From Sisyra terminalis (taxonomy: Eukaryota > Arthropoda > Insecta > Neuroptera > Sisyridae), in NCBI GenBank assembly GCA_958496175.1, contig OY292276.1, positions 62,633,080 to 62,697,079 of the forward strand: a stretch of 64,000 bases of DNA, in the 5' to 3' direction. This document shows, in pieces, positions 8,622-17,469 of this stretch. Below the pieces are notes generated by a model that saw only the letters and a list, made by a program, of their open reading frames with translations, was not told where the DNA came from and did no database searches. A program made the translations under genes and the position numbers. The first letter of the stretch is position 1; each line of letters opens with the position of its first letter.

Positions 8622-9318
8622 CTGCACAGAAAAAAAAAACACAATTAAAAAATGGAATTTGAATTTTTAAAATAAAATCAAAATATAAAAATAAACATTC
8701 AGAAATAAAACATTTGATAAAAATACATATATCCAATAGAAATACAAGTAAATCTAAGAATTGTTTCCCCAAAAAAATAATACAATAAAAATTGAAATAA
8801 CTAGAAGAGAACATAAGATTGGTCTCATGTCACAGGTAGGTGTTTCAATCGAATAAAAAAAATATGATAACGTATTGATATCTCTGATATAGGCTGTCAG
8901 GGTAAGGGATGTTAGATATTATTTAGACTAAATAGGGTCTTAATTATCTAAATCCACAGCATGGGCTGTAGATTTGATTTAATTTTTACAAATTGTATGA
9001 TTAGTGTATATTTGGTTTCAAATATTCAATCGTTTCACAATTCTACAACGACAAATGTATTTAGAACTTAATAGTGTAGAGTAGCAGTAATATATAATAT
9101 AATCCTTCGATGGAATAATAAAGTCAGCAATCAATCGGTAGCATCTTAATGTATTGATAGTAAATTTCACTCCATGGCTCTCAGCGATAGTTCAGTTCAA
9201 AATTCATGTCAATTGAGGAACTCTTAATTATTTGAGATTGATTCCATTCATCATTATGATCATTAATATTGCTATTTCCAAAGATCTTATTGATTATTAC
9301 ATATTATGTGTTCCATAC
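8622..9318. other. AT-rich stretch, nothing recognised
   Basis: No supported gene or element. Confidence 0.5.
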
Positions 9319-9359
9319 ATATCCACTCTCCATCCTCATTGAACAGAAATGCACCAAAT
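9319..9359 (-). other. 41-nt putative microexon, third member of the LVH family
   Basis: Acceptor CCAGTTTCTTTCAG precedes 9359; donor GTATGG at 9318-9313. It begins ATTTGGTGCATT like the module A (TATTTGGTGCATC) and module C (TGTTTGGTGCATC) microexons. In one frame it reads FGAFLFNEDGEW and stays open across the donor for nine more codons. The other frame gives LVHFCSMRMESG, matching the LVH of A and C. A plus-strand frame of 66 codons covers the same bases; it lacks a homologue elsewhere in the unit. Copies: 25067, 40801 and 56532. Confidence 0.3.
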
Positions 9360-10459
9360 CTGAAAGAAACTGGTTTTATAATGTTACCAAATCGAAATTT
9401 AGATTTGAAGGAAATATTGGTATTCCAGAGATATGATTACACAATCATCTTCTTTAAAAGTTTAGTACAAATATCTGAAAATTCCTATGAAAGTCGTAAC
9501 TGTTGAAAAATTGCCAAAATAAACACATCTCTTACTATCATATTTGAATACCCTATTGTTATTCCATGTTAAATTTATTGACTCTAAAAACTGATTGTTG
9601 TAACGTTCCCATTAATTCCAATCTATTGTTGTGTTCTTTAAAACTTGCTAACTGCCCTATACTCTAATACAAAGTAATCAGATAATTTGAAAACAGGAAA
9701 AATAATAGTCCAAATAGAACATGCATATCTAACCTGTGCAATTCGTCAACCCATTTTCTGCTATAATTTGTCGATAAAAGTTGAATATAACAATGTCCAG
9801 TATTCCACAAATACACAAACTATATTTAAACATAATAGTTGGTAATTTTTATAATAAAAAACTTACTATGTACCACTAAAATAAATACATGAAGTTACTT
9901 AAGTAAAAACGAGTCAAAATCACCAATATGTCTGCTGTTGAAAACAATTCTTTTTTTGTTTTCAAACAACAATTGTTACATATATGATTTAATTATTTTT
10001 TTCAAATACGAATTAACAAAAAACTTGGCGAAAATCAAATGTTCAATTAATAAAATGAATTTTAAAACACAATTTTTCTATTTCTATAAGAAAAATTTAA
10101 AGAAAAACGAGTTTTTCAGTAAAAAAATTGTTTGTTGAAAAAAGTCGGTAATGTAGTTACCAGAATTTCATAAGAAGCTGATTCAAATATTCCTATTGTG
10201 ATATATTCCTATTGACTTGGGTTACATAATTTGATTGAAACTATAACTATTATTAAATCTATATGGATACTGTAAGTTTTATAGTAACTGTAAATAAATT
10301 TAAAATTAATTTTCCCCTAGCCTATAATAGAACGCGTATGCCTATCGTATAACTTTCACGAAATACTATCGTCTTCCTATATACAATATCCATGATTAAT
10401 GATGTTTTACTTATGTGAAAAAAACGATAAACTATGGTTGAGTTGAGTTTGAATAATAC
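9360..10459. other. AT-rich stretch, nothing recognised
   Basis: A 66-codon plus-strand frame at 9938-10138 begins at TTG and is dominated by Lys, Asn, Phe and Ile codons, as random AT-rich DNA would give. No splice-flanked segment or repeat was found. Confidence 0.45.
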
Positions 10460-10574
10460 CTATGCTTTGCAAATGTACTGCTTTAGAGCAGTTTTTGGTG
10501 TCGAATGCATATCTTTCACACCAGTCCAAAAATCTTCAAATGAAATCTCCATTCGCGGAAAGAATCAAGGAACA
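10460..10574 (-). pseudogene. putative exon with 30-codon frame, hAT-like tail possible
   Basis: Minus-strand acceptor TTTTTTTCTTTTAG precedes 10574 and GTATTA follows 10460. From ATG at 10552 the frame reads MEISFEDFWTGVKDMHSTPK and on to CKA, ending in TAG at 10460-10462, immediately before the possible donor. Past the stop the same frame continues VLFKLNSTIVYRFFSHK. SFEDFW followed some 30 residues later by STIVYRFFS is loosely like the C-terminal dimerisation region of hAT transposases (FW, then HSNxxVERxFS). That reading would make this a decayed transposase fragment with an internal amber codon. The resemblance is from memory of the family pattern and is weak. Confidence 0.3.
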
Positions 10575-10923
10575 CTAAAAGAAAAAAATAACATTTGAGA
10601 TTGATTGCATGAATTCAATCTTATAAGCCTTATGAAGAAACGATCAACTAATAATGTTTATAGATAAAATAATAAAAATATATTATAACAAGAAGCTAGA
10701 ATTTATAGCAGAAAAGAGGACAGTTGAAATTGTAATAAAATATTTAGTCATAAAAATTTTAAATTTTTAATCATATTATGCCGCATTAATCTTTTTTCCG
10801 TCTAGCATATATTAGGTACATTTTACCGAACTGTTCAGATAAATACAGATGAACTAATAATTTTTCACGATTAATTCTTTGTAACATAAACTACATACAA
10901 TAATAAAATTATCCATATCAACC

Positions 10924-10937
10924 AGTAGGTACCTACT
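10924..10937. repeat. 14-bp perfect palindrome AGTAGGTACCTACT
   Basis: Perfect palindrome just past the module C exon donor. The GTAGGTACCTAC word and parts of it recur across the unit (for example 2651, 6292 and 11893). Confidence 0.6.
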
Positions 10938-10967
10938 AATGTAAATTAGTAAATAATTTCAACTTAC

Positions 10968-11296
10968 ATACTTGAATATTGTCTCCTTATTGTTAATGAA
11001 ATGACTTTCTAAGTACTACTGAATGCACTTTTTCTGATTTTTCCTGTAGATACTACTGCGGTGTTGCATGTAACTGGTTACTTAAACGGTGTCCAACGTT
11101 ATTCTGACATTCATTAGAATTCATTACTTCGGTCTATACCTTCGACCAATAGTTGAGTTCTAATTTTCTGAATCCATGTACCTATCCTGTATTCCAAGAT
11201 TCGTTCGAAAAGCGTTTTCACTACAGGCCATTTTTTTGTGGATGTACACCAAAACTTAGCATTTATACGTAAAGAGTTTTTGTCTTTCATTTCCAA
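10968..11296 (-). pseudogene. module C, FW-motif exon (best preserved)
   Basis: Minus-strand exon candidate of 329 nt. AG at 11298-11297 follows TTTGTTTTAGTT, at the position homologous to the module A acceptor. Donor GTAAGTTGA at 10967-10959 is shared with module B. Reading from 11296 (TTG, not ATG) the frame is 60 codons: LEMKDKNSLRINAKFWCTST, then KKWPVVKTLFERILEYRIGT, then WIQKIRTQLLVEGIDRSNEF and TAA at 11114. It is the longest FW-motif frame in the unit. Because it starts at an acceptor-like AG and lacks ATG, it would be an internal exon whose frame ends within it. Compared with module A about a dozen codons are replaced and only one differs silently, by eye. Family not recognised. Confidence 0.4.
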
Positions 11297-11527
11297 CTAA
11301 CTAAAACAAATATTTTTTTAATATTGTAATCTACTGTTACTATGTTCCAAAGGTTTTCATACTTACTTACCACAAACAAAAGCTGATTGCCTTTAGACAT
11401 CTATCATTTAACTTTGATGCAGTTGCCTCCAGGGGACTTGAAGTGAAGTAAAACTTGAAGTAATCTCACAAAATCTTGGTCAATTTTTTACATCTTACTG
11501 TCGTAGGTAGTAGTAGTATCATTAATT

Positions 11528-11746
11528 TCATCTTAGGACTCCAAAAAAAAGGCGAGGACAGCAACGTGCAAAAGCAAGAACCGAAGAAGGTTGGTCGTAT
11601 GAAAGCTGGTCCAGTTTTAATCGTAACGAATTCGGTTTGTTGTCCAATAGATACAGCAGTTTCTTGATGGCATCGCATGCATGGCCGTTTCCAAGGAACT
11701 CGAATTGGGGAAAAACTTGGGAACATTGTTCACTATCCTCCTGCAT
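11528..11746 (-). pseudogene. module C, leucine-rich helical frame
   Basis: Minus-strand frame of 72 codons with ATG at 11744-11746. Landmarks: MQEDSEQCSQVFPQFEFLGN, GHACDAIKKLLYLLDNKPNS, LRLKLDQLSYDQPSSVLAFA, then RCCPRLFFGVLR. The middle is amphipathic and leucine-rich, as in helical proteins. SQVFPQFEFL is shared with module B (TQVFLQFKFL) in the frame that follows KVIM there. Module A lacks about 107 bases of the middle, a length that shifts frame, so A is broken here. Overlapping frames on both strands are also open, which lowers confidence in this choice. Product unknown. Confidence 0.35.
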
Positions 11747-11880
11747 TTCCGCATTATTACTTTCGACCCATGTCTTGGATTAGTACTTGAGGATAGTAGT
11801 TTGTAGAACTTCGTTGGTACCAAATCTTCATCATCTGATCCGTGCAGTAATATGAACCTGGTAACTAAACAAAGAGTCAA
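11617..11880 (-). pseudogene. module C, SDDEDL open frame
   Basis: Minus-strand frame beginning near 11880 (TTG), 87 codons. The first 47 align with module A: LTLCLVTRFILLHGSDDEDL, FYKLLSSSTN, HGSKVIMRK. The remainder (CRRIVNN onward) overlaps the leucine-rich frame in another register and is probably not the true continuation. In module B the KVIM and QVF.QF.FL pieces lie in one frame, so a frameshift between them in C is likely. Opposite-strand frames here (11476-11667) are not kept in A. Confidence 0.35.
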
Positions 11881-12232
11881 TATTCCTGATTCCAGTACGG
11901 TACCTACCTACTACCAAATGGTTCCATTATTGAAATTATTGGAATTATTTAAAATAACTTTTCAATGTTGACGTCAAACATAAGGGGCAATATTTCATAA
12001 ACCCTAAGATTAAGTCAATAAAACATACATTGATATTGTTCGAATATCTAATATATTAAGTTTAATAACTATACCACATGCAAAACCAATAAGTAGCACT
12101 TATTTGTGTTCCATTGTTACCTATTTTGGGAAATTTCAATACCAATTTCGGAAATATAATAATGCAATCGATTAAATCTAATCAAACAATGACAATTAAC
12201 AACAAAATTTTAAGGGAACAATTAAGAGAAAA

Positions 12233-12367
12233 TTACTTTTTACTTATGCATGAAAAACCAACCTCAATACAGTACAGTGCAATTTTTATCGATCGACAAT
12301 TTGAAAAATTTACGTACAGTTTTCCATTTTCATATTCTAATGGATGCACCAAACACTCAACTATCAT
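12233..12367 (-). other. module C, LVHPLEYENGK frame and microexon
   Basis: Minus frame from ATG at 12367, 44 codons: MIVECLVHPLEYENGKLYVN, then FSNCRSIKIALYCIEVGFSC and ISKK, TAA at 12233-12235. The part 12360-12318 is homologous to the 47-nt microexon of module A and is followed by GTACGTAAA where A has the stronger GTAAGTAAA. In C the frame stays open through the donor. The 96-codon plus-strand frame over the same bases (12114-12404) is the longest in the window, but its module A counterpart (2870-3120) is full of stops, so I treat it as a chance frame. Confidence 0.3.
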
Positions 12368-12822
12368 TATGCATATTAATTTCTTTATAAATTGGGAAAT
12401 TTAATTAATAATGCACAAAATTCATTGCAACTTGGTCGACCAAAACAACAGGTGATTTATAGTTGTTTATGTTCATTATAAGTACGCATGTCAAACTCAA
12501 AAGTGTGGTTATTTTCAAATTTTCATTTTTGCTAAAGGAAGTGATTTGAGTTTAATAATTAAAGAATAACGTTATTTTATTACAACGAACGTTGGTTTAA
12601 TTTAATATTTCTTATTATTTTATGGAACGAATTACACTTAGTAATGTATAGAATAGAGTTACTGGATAGATATAAAGTAATAAAGTCAACTTTTATTTTC
12701 TAACGTGTGTAGATGATATCGTACGTATGTATGCGTATTAATAGTAAAATAAGTAGATGAGATCGATGAGATGCAAGTATGAGAGAGAAATGAATAGTAT
12801 CATAAACCTTTCCAACATTTAC

Positions 12823-12864
12823 CTCCCAACATTCCCCTTATTCCCGACGACTCCTTGAATAATT
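12823..12864 (-). other. module C, 42-nt putative microexon
   Basis: Minus-strand segment between TTTTTACCGTTAG (acceptor at 12866-12865) and GGGAG/GTAAATG (donor at 12822), a good pair of splice sites. Length is a multiple of three. Two frames are open (LFKESSGIRGMLG or IIQGVVGNKGNVG). The module A homologue near 3333-3373 has lost the acceptor AG (now CG). Copies: 28571, 44305 and 60036. Confidence 0.35.
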
Positions 12865-13542
12865 CTAACGGTAAAAATAAAAGATTATCATTGCACAACG
12901 AATTGTCAGTTTTCTCTTACAAAAATAATATTATTTACAATCCCATGTAAGTATTAGTTTATTTTACAATTATTGCAATTTTCAAAATAGTTATTGATCG
13001 TAGAAATAGTTGCAATTGCTGCATTCATTTGGTGAATCGTATTTGAACATTGGAGATTCCTTCCCATGTGTTGTTTCTAAGCCAAAAAGTTTTTAGGTTC
13101 AATTAAAGGCGATTTCCGATCTATTAGGTTGATTTAGAAGAAATGAGAAGTAAGTTTTGTAGGTATGTAGTTGGTTTACTAGCTTATAAGTTTTTTTTAA
13201 TGAACCACTACTAATTAATCATAGGAATGTAGGTATATTTAGTTGTTGTTGTTGTTGTTTTAAGATTCACTTGAAACATGGACATGAAAAAGAGTAAATG
13301 AATTGGAAGATTGGAAATATATGGTACCTATCCACCTAGATACCAGCTCATGGACTGCGTAAAGTTGAGGGAATATATGAATTTTAGATAATATTCGATG
13401 CATTAAAACCAAATATGTAATTAGAATTTTGATTAAACATCAACTTGTCGAGTAATTAGCGTTTTTAGGCCACTTTCATAAGCCTACATACGGCTTTCAT
13501 TGTTTGAATTTTGAGAACTTTTGCGAACCGATATTACCGCTG
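12865..13542. other. AT-rich stretch with short GTT microsatellite
   Basis: Holds a (TTG)n run at about 13243-13260. Otherwise no gene seen. Near 13440-13470 an inverted, decayed relative of the element motif GCTAATTTCTCGAAAAG appears (CTTGTCGAGTAATTAGCG). Confidence 0.45.
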
Positions 13543-13676
13543 CCTGACAACAAAACGCTGAACTATTTTGGAAGCCACGCCCACTTGTATGTAGAACTGG
13601 TTTGTGTCTTGGATAAGTGCTAGATACAAACCAAAGTGGGCGTGGCTTTCAAAATAGTTCAGCGTTTTGTCGTCAG
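13543..13676. repeat. 44-bp near-perfect inverted repeat (hairpin)
   Basis: CCTGACAACAAAACGCTGAA at 13543 runs to CCACGCCCACTT at 13586. It is repeated inverted from AAGTGGGCGTGG at 13634 to GTCAGG at 13676, with two mismatches by eye. The loop edges GGTTTGT / ACAAACC lengthen the stem. The right half is the left terminal repeat of the foldback element; the left half and loop (TATGTAGAAC, TCTTGGATAA) duplicate the right terminus and its outer flank at 15535-15625. Copies: 29291, 45025 and 60756. Confidence 0.8.
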
Positions 13677-14139
13677 GTTTGAAGAAGGGGGTCTGTCATT
13701 ATCGTCATTTAAGGTCAAACATTTCAGACATTTAAGGATGATTTTCTTTATGCCATGTAATGATTGGGATATCAAATGAAAGCTAATTAATTACTCTATT
13801 GATTTATATAAAAAAACAGCCAATATGTCTAAACGATGACATTGAAATTTGATTTTCCGTCAGCGACTACTTCCCTTTCTGACATTTAAGGGTGGTTTGC
13901 CCCCCTTAATATATTGAACCCGATTATGATTGGGATATCTATTGAAAGATAATGAATTACTCTATCGATTGACATCAAAAAAATTACCAATATCTCCAAG
14001 CAAGTACTTAGAAAACTGATTTTCCTAAATCGACTTTCAACCTTTATAAAATGTTACTTAAATCATGTGATTTCGCGTCAAAAGTAATTAAAAACATTAC
14101 ACTTATATAAAATTGATGGTTTACAGCTAAATTTGACAC

Positions 14140-14343
14140 TTAAATGTTGATTAAAGGTCTACTTTTCGAGAAATAAGCGTCTAAAGGGGGTCTGTCATTA
14201 TCTTCATTTAGGGCCAAAAATATCTTTATTTCTTCTCTCCTATCGCTATCAATCGATCGATTATTAGTAAATGATACAAAATATAACATTTCTTCCACTC
14301 GAACATCATTTAAAATTGTATTTTCAACCAATTTGATTTGCAT
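14140..14343 (-). CDS. 67-codon frame in arm Y, unlikely to be functional
   Basis: Minus frame starting MQIKLVENTILNDVRVEEML, then YFVSFTNNRS, ending in arm X. The inverted arm encodes the first 50 residues again (15373 onward). By eye 7 of 9 differing codons are replacements, so constraint is not shown. Kept only because two copies of the frame exist inside the element. No family recognised. Copies: 29888-30091, 45622-45825 and 61353-61556. Confidence 0.15.
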   Translation of the reverse strand: MQIKLVENTILNDVRVEEMLYFVSFTNNRSIDSDRREEIKIFLALNEDNDRPPLDAYFSKSRPLINI

Positions 14344-15372
14344 GTTTAGCGGATGTCAAAGTTGTTTATGTTTCGCTCTATAGGCAACCCGGTGAGCATC
14401 AAAAAAACAAAATTCGACGATTTGCCCTTTTTGAACAAGCCAATATTCAGTACTCTAACTCAAATTTCGGACATTTCAGGATGATTTTCTGTATGCCATG
14501 TAATGATTGGGATATCAAATGAAAGCTAATTGATTACTCTATTGATTTATCAAAAAAAACAACCAATATATCCATACAATTACTTTAAAAATTGATTTTC
14601 CCTAGGCGACTACATCCCTTTCAGACATTAAAAGGTGCTTTGCCCCTCTTTTTTCATTGAATTCGATTATGACTGGCATATCAATGGAAAGCTAATGAGT
14701 TACTCTATCGAATAATATCAAAAAATTACCAATATCTCCAAACAATTACTTTGAAAATGGATTTTTCCTTATCGACTCTTTAGGCCCATTTAAATGCTAA
14801 TTTCTCGAAAAGTAGACCTTTAATCAACATTTAAGTGTCAAATTTAGCTGTAAACCATCGATTTTATATAAGTGTAATGTTTTTAATTACTTTTTACGCG
14901 AAATCACATGATTTAAGTAACATTTTATAAAGGTTGAAAGTCGATTTAGGAAAATCAGTTTTCTAAGTAATTGCTTGGAGATATTGGTAATTTTTTGATG
15001 TCAATCGATAGAGTAATTCATTATCTTTCAATAGATATCCCAATCATAATCGAATTCAATATATTAAGGGGGGCAAACCACCCTTAAATGTTAAAAAGGG
15101 ATGTAGTTGCTGACGGAAAAGCAAATTTCAATGTCATCGTTTAGACATATTGGTTGTTTTTTTTGATAAATCAATAGAGTAATCAATTAGCTTTCATTTG
15201 GTATCCCAATCATTACATGACATAAAGAAAATCATCCTTAAATGTCTGAAATTTGAGTTAGAGTACTGAATATTGGCATGTTCAAAAAGGGCAAATCGTC
15301 GAATTTTGTTTTTTTGATGCTCACCGGGTTGCCTATAGAGCGAAACATAAACAACTTTGACATCCGCTAAAC

Positions 15373-15540
15373 ATGCAAATCAAATTGGTTGAAAATACAA
15401 TTTTAAATGATGTTCGAGTGGAAAAAATGTTATATTTTGTATCATTTACTAATAATCGATCGGTTTATAACGATAGAAGGGAAGAAATAAAGATATTTTT
15501 GATCCTAAATGAAGATAATGACATACCCCTTCAAACCTGA
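15373..15540 (+). CDS. 55-codon inverted relative of the 14140-14343 frame
   Basis: Plus frame beginning MQIKLVENTILNDVRVEKML and ending NEDNDIPLQT, TGA within the terminal repeat. It differs from its arm partner mainly at EK, IV and DS/YN positions. Probably carried passively by the inverted arm. Confidence 0.15.
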   Translation: MQIKLVENTILNDVRVEKMLYFVSFTNNRSVYNDRREEIKIFLILNEDNDIPLQT

Positions 15541-15679
15541 CAACAAAACGCTGAACTATTTTGAAAGCCACGCCCACTTTGCCACTATGTAGAACCAGAT
15601 AGAAATGGATCTTGGATAATTGTAATTAGTGGACATTAAATTAATGAAAATACCATTTAAAACGATCGATTCATGCTTA

Positions 15680-15735
15680 AATTGTGTTAACTTGCATCGA
15701 TAAGCTTCACTTTATCGATTTAAATCGATATTACA
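15680..15735. promoter_or_regulatory. cluster of ATCGAT words with 16-bp palindrome
   Basis: CGATCGAT, CATCGATAAG, TTATCGAT and AATCGATATT occur within about 55 bases. ATCGATTTAAATCGAT (15714-15729) is a perfect palindrome. TATCGATA-type clusters bind DREF/BEAF-type proteins in flies, which is the reason to flag it; function here is unknown. Copies: about 31428, 47160 and 62887. Confidence 0.3.
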
Positions 15736-16241
15736 ATCGTAAAGTAATGCTCCGAGTGAAATGGAGTTCCTTAACCTCTTATTTTAGCATACAAACAAAA
15801 CGCTAATTTCTCGAAAAGTGAACGTTTAATTGAAATTCTAAGTTCATTTTCGGTTTTAATGCATCGGATATTATCTAAAAATCATACATTTACTTAATTT
15901 ACATTGGCAAGTATTGATTTTTATCTGCGGGTGTTTGCTCGTATGTATATCAACATGGGCAGTTTTAAAAATTGTTGTTTGTAACTTTGAACTAAACAAA
16001 TAAATAGACAAATATAACAAAATATGAATAATTTATTTAAATAATTCAACAAGTTGTATGGATCCAGTAGTAGATATCGGTAGATCTCCCGTTCTCAATA
16101 AAGTTCATTAGATGGGCTTATTGGTAGTCATTTTTCCGGTGGTTGTTGTTGTTCTTGTTGGTTTTGGCACTAGTGTTGCTTGCTTCTTCATTCAATATAA
16201 ATATCTAGTAGATATAAATATTTCTTGCTTTGCTCCTCCTT

Positions 16242-16412
16242 ATTTCTTTATTGCCTTTATTTGATTCTTGAGCCAGACACCTTGCTTATTATATATAGCT
16301 ATTCGGAGAATAAATTCTTGATGACTTTGCTTATGATGATTCTGCAACGTTCGCTTAACTATTATTTACTTCCACTTTTGCGGAAAGGGGCGCTTCAAAT
16401 CCAATAAATCAC
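16242..16412 (-). other. putative 3' terminal exon, copy 2
   Basis: Identical by eye to 500-670: TTTTTCAG acceptor, DLLDLKRPFPQKWK tail, TAA and paired AATAAA signals. Confidence 0.35.
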
Positions 16413-16514
16413 CTGAAAAATAAAATTACATGAATAAGAAAAGAACATTCTCTTCTTCGTAATCTTTAACATGGTTTCCAATAGATAGATATATTGATGG
16501 AGATAAATTGGAGA

Positions 16515-16667
16515 TCAGAATCTGCTGGACGGTCCTTTTTCAGCGATTAGGTATTTGCCGTGCTGCGGACGCGAACTCTTGTCCACGAGCTGTTCCAGCA
16601 GGTCGATGATTGCCTACGTTTCCTTTTCCCCTCTGGCCCCTGTGCTGTTTTTCCTTCTGTTCCTGTG
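16515..16667 (-). pseudogene. GC-rich coding relic, copy 2
   Basis: Same frame and same in-frame TAG as 773-925. Just outside it this copy has GATTAGG where copy 1 has GATGAGG. Confidence 0.35.
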
Positions 16668-17469
16668 CTAGATATAGTGACGTGGGATTAGGAATGTCCG
16701 AATACTCAATAATTCCTCCATTCTACGTTAGCAAATAGAGTGTCAGGGGACAATTATGGATATAATTGTGATTGATAACAACAAATTATTTTGACATTAA
16801 AGATAAACTTTATGGCAACGAAACATATTTGAAGAAAACTTAAGCCATTAACAAAGAAATTCAAAGAAAGATTGATTTTTTGACACACAAAAATTTTTCA
16901 AAGTAGTCTTGAGAAGATCTTCGAAAGGCAAAATGCTGTGCTAACTAACTGCTGCAATAAATTAATTTCGTTTCCTGATTCTTATACTCAAGGTTTATAA
17001 ATTATTGCACTGGTTGCCCCATTAGGCAAAAAAATGACGTCTTACGAAAAATTTTGAAGTTTGAATCAGTCTAAAGATATATACGAATTTTTTTTTTTTT
17101 TTTTTTACGGAATCTCTCCAATTTGGATATTATAACAGTAATAATTTCCTTCCGTATGTTATTAGTGATAAGTCCACAAATACACGGAGGCATGATGGAA
17201 AGTCTAAGCTTTGAACTTGTGCGTCTGCAATTGCATATCTCTTCTTATTTAGAAAGAAAAACGGACACTCCTTTTCTGAAATTTTAAAAAACTATTGATT
17301 GAATGATAAAAGTAATAAAACTCTAACGGATTACCATTCACCAAATATATTTGTTACAAAGCGAATTTAATTTAGGTAACAACTGCTTTTCTCTGCATCC
17401 ATTTTGAGACTCAAAATCTGTAAAAATAAAATCATATTATTATTTGAATTTGAGTACAATTATTTCACT

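Larger units (their letters stand above)
13633..15580. mobile_element. foldback-like element with about 50-bp TIRs and interleaved inverted arms
   Basis: Terminal inverted repeats AAAGTGGGCGTGGCTTTC (left) and GAAAGCCACGCCCACTTT (right), each about 50 bp. Inside, arm X (13718-14178) is inverted at 14795-15260, and arm Y (14180-14456) is inverted at 15255-15525, giving order X-Y-Z-X'-Y'. A 166-bp submodule (TGATTGGGATATCAAATGAA type, starts 13761 and 13927) is present as a dimer in X, again in Z (14502, 14669) and inverted in X'. No transposase is seen and no target-site duplication could be fixed. The class is unassigned: foldback element or a non-autonomous DNA transposon. It forms the end of each unit in the phase used here. 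Confidence 0.7.
1..15742. repeat. 15.7-kb tandem repeat unit, copy 1
   Basis: Complete copy of a 15742-base unit; the same sequence restarts at 15743 with AGTAATGCTCCGAGTG. The phase chosen here is simply the window start; the biological boundary is unknown. Copy-specific features: A19 tract at 2344, T15 tract at 1349, a 3-base insertion near 1184, GATGAGG rather than GATTAGG at 952, and no GGTA insertion near 7800. All other features listed for this copy recur in copies 2-4. Confidence 0.98.

Noticed and set aside
7233..8630. CRISPR-like or satellite array from the recurrent ATCTGCACAGA word
   Set aside because: Spacing is irregular, the repeat is only about 11 bases and the word reads naturally as a splice acceptor.
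9938..10138. 66-codon plus-strand frame with a signal-peptide-like start
   Set aside because: Starts at TTG, composition is that of random AT-rich DNA, no homologue within the unit.
11466..11726. 86-codon minus frame overlapping module C
   Set aside because: Third reading of the same bases. The registers shared with modules A and B are the SDDEDL and QVFPQFEFL ones.
12114..12404. 96-codon plus-strand frame, longest in the window
   Set aside because: Its module A homologue (2870-3120) has several stops in that frame, and the minus strand shows conserved splice-like sites instead.
1..15742. Unit length and A+T content resemble an insect mitochondrial genome (tandem NUMT)
   Set aside because: No cytochrome oxidase, NADH dehydrogenase, rRNA or tRNA sequence is present and no frame exceeds 96 codons.
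1..15742. rDNA or histone repeat
   Set aside because: No rRNA-like conserved GC-richer blocks and no histone reading frames were found.
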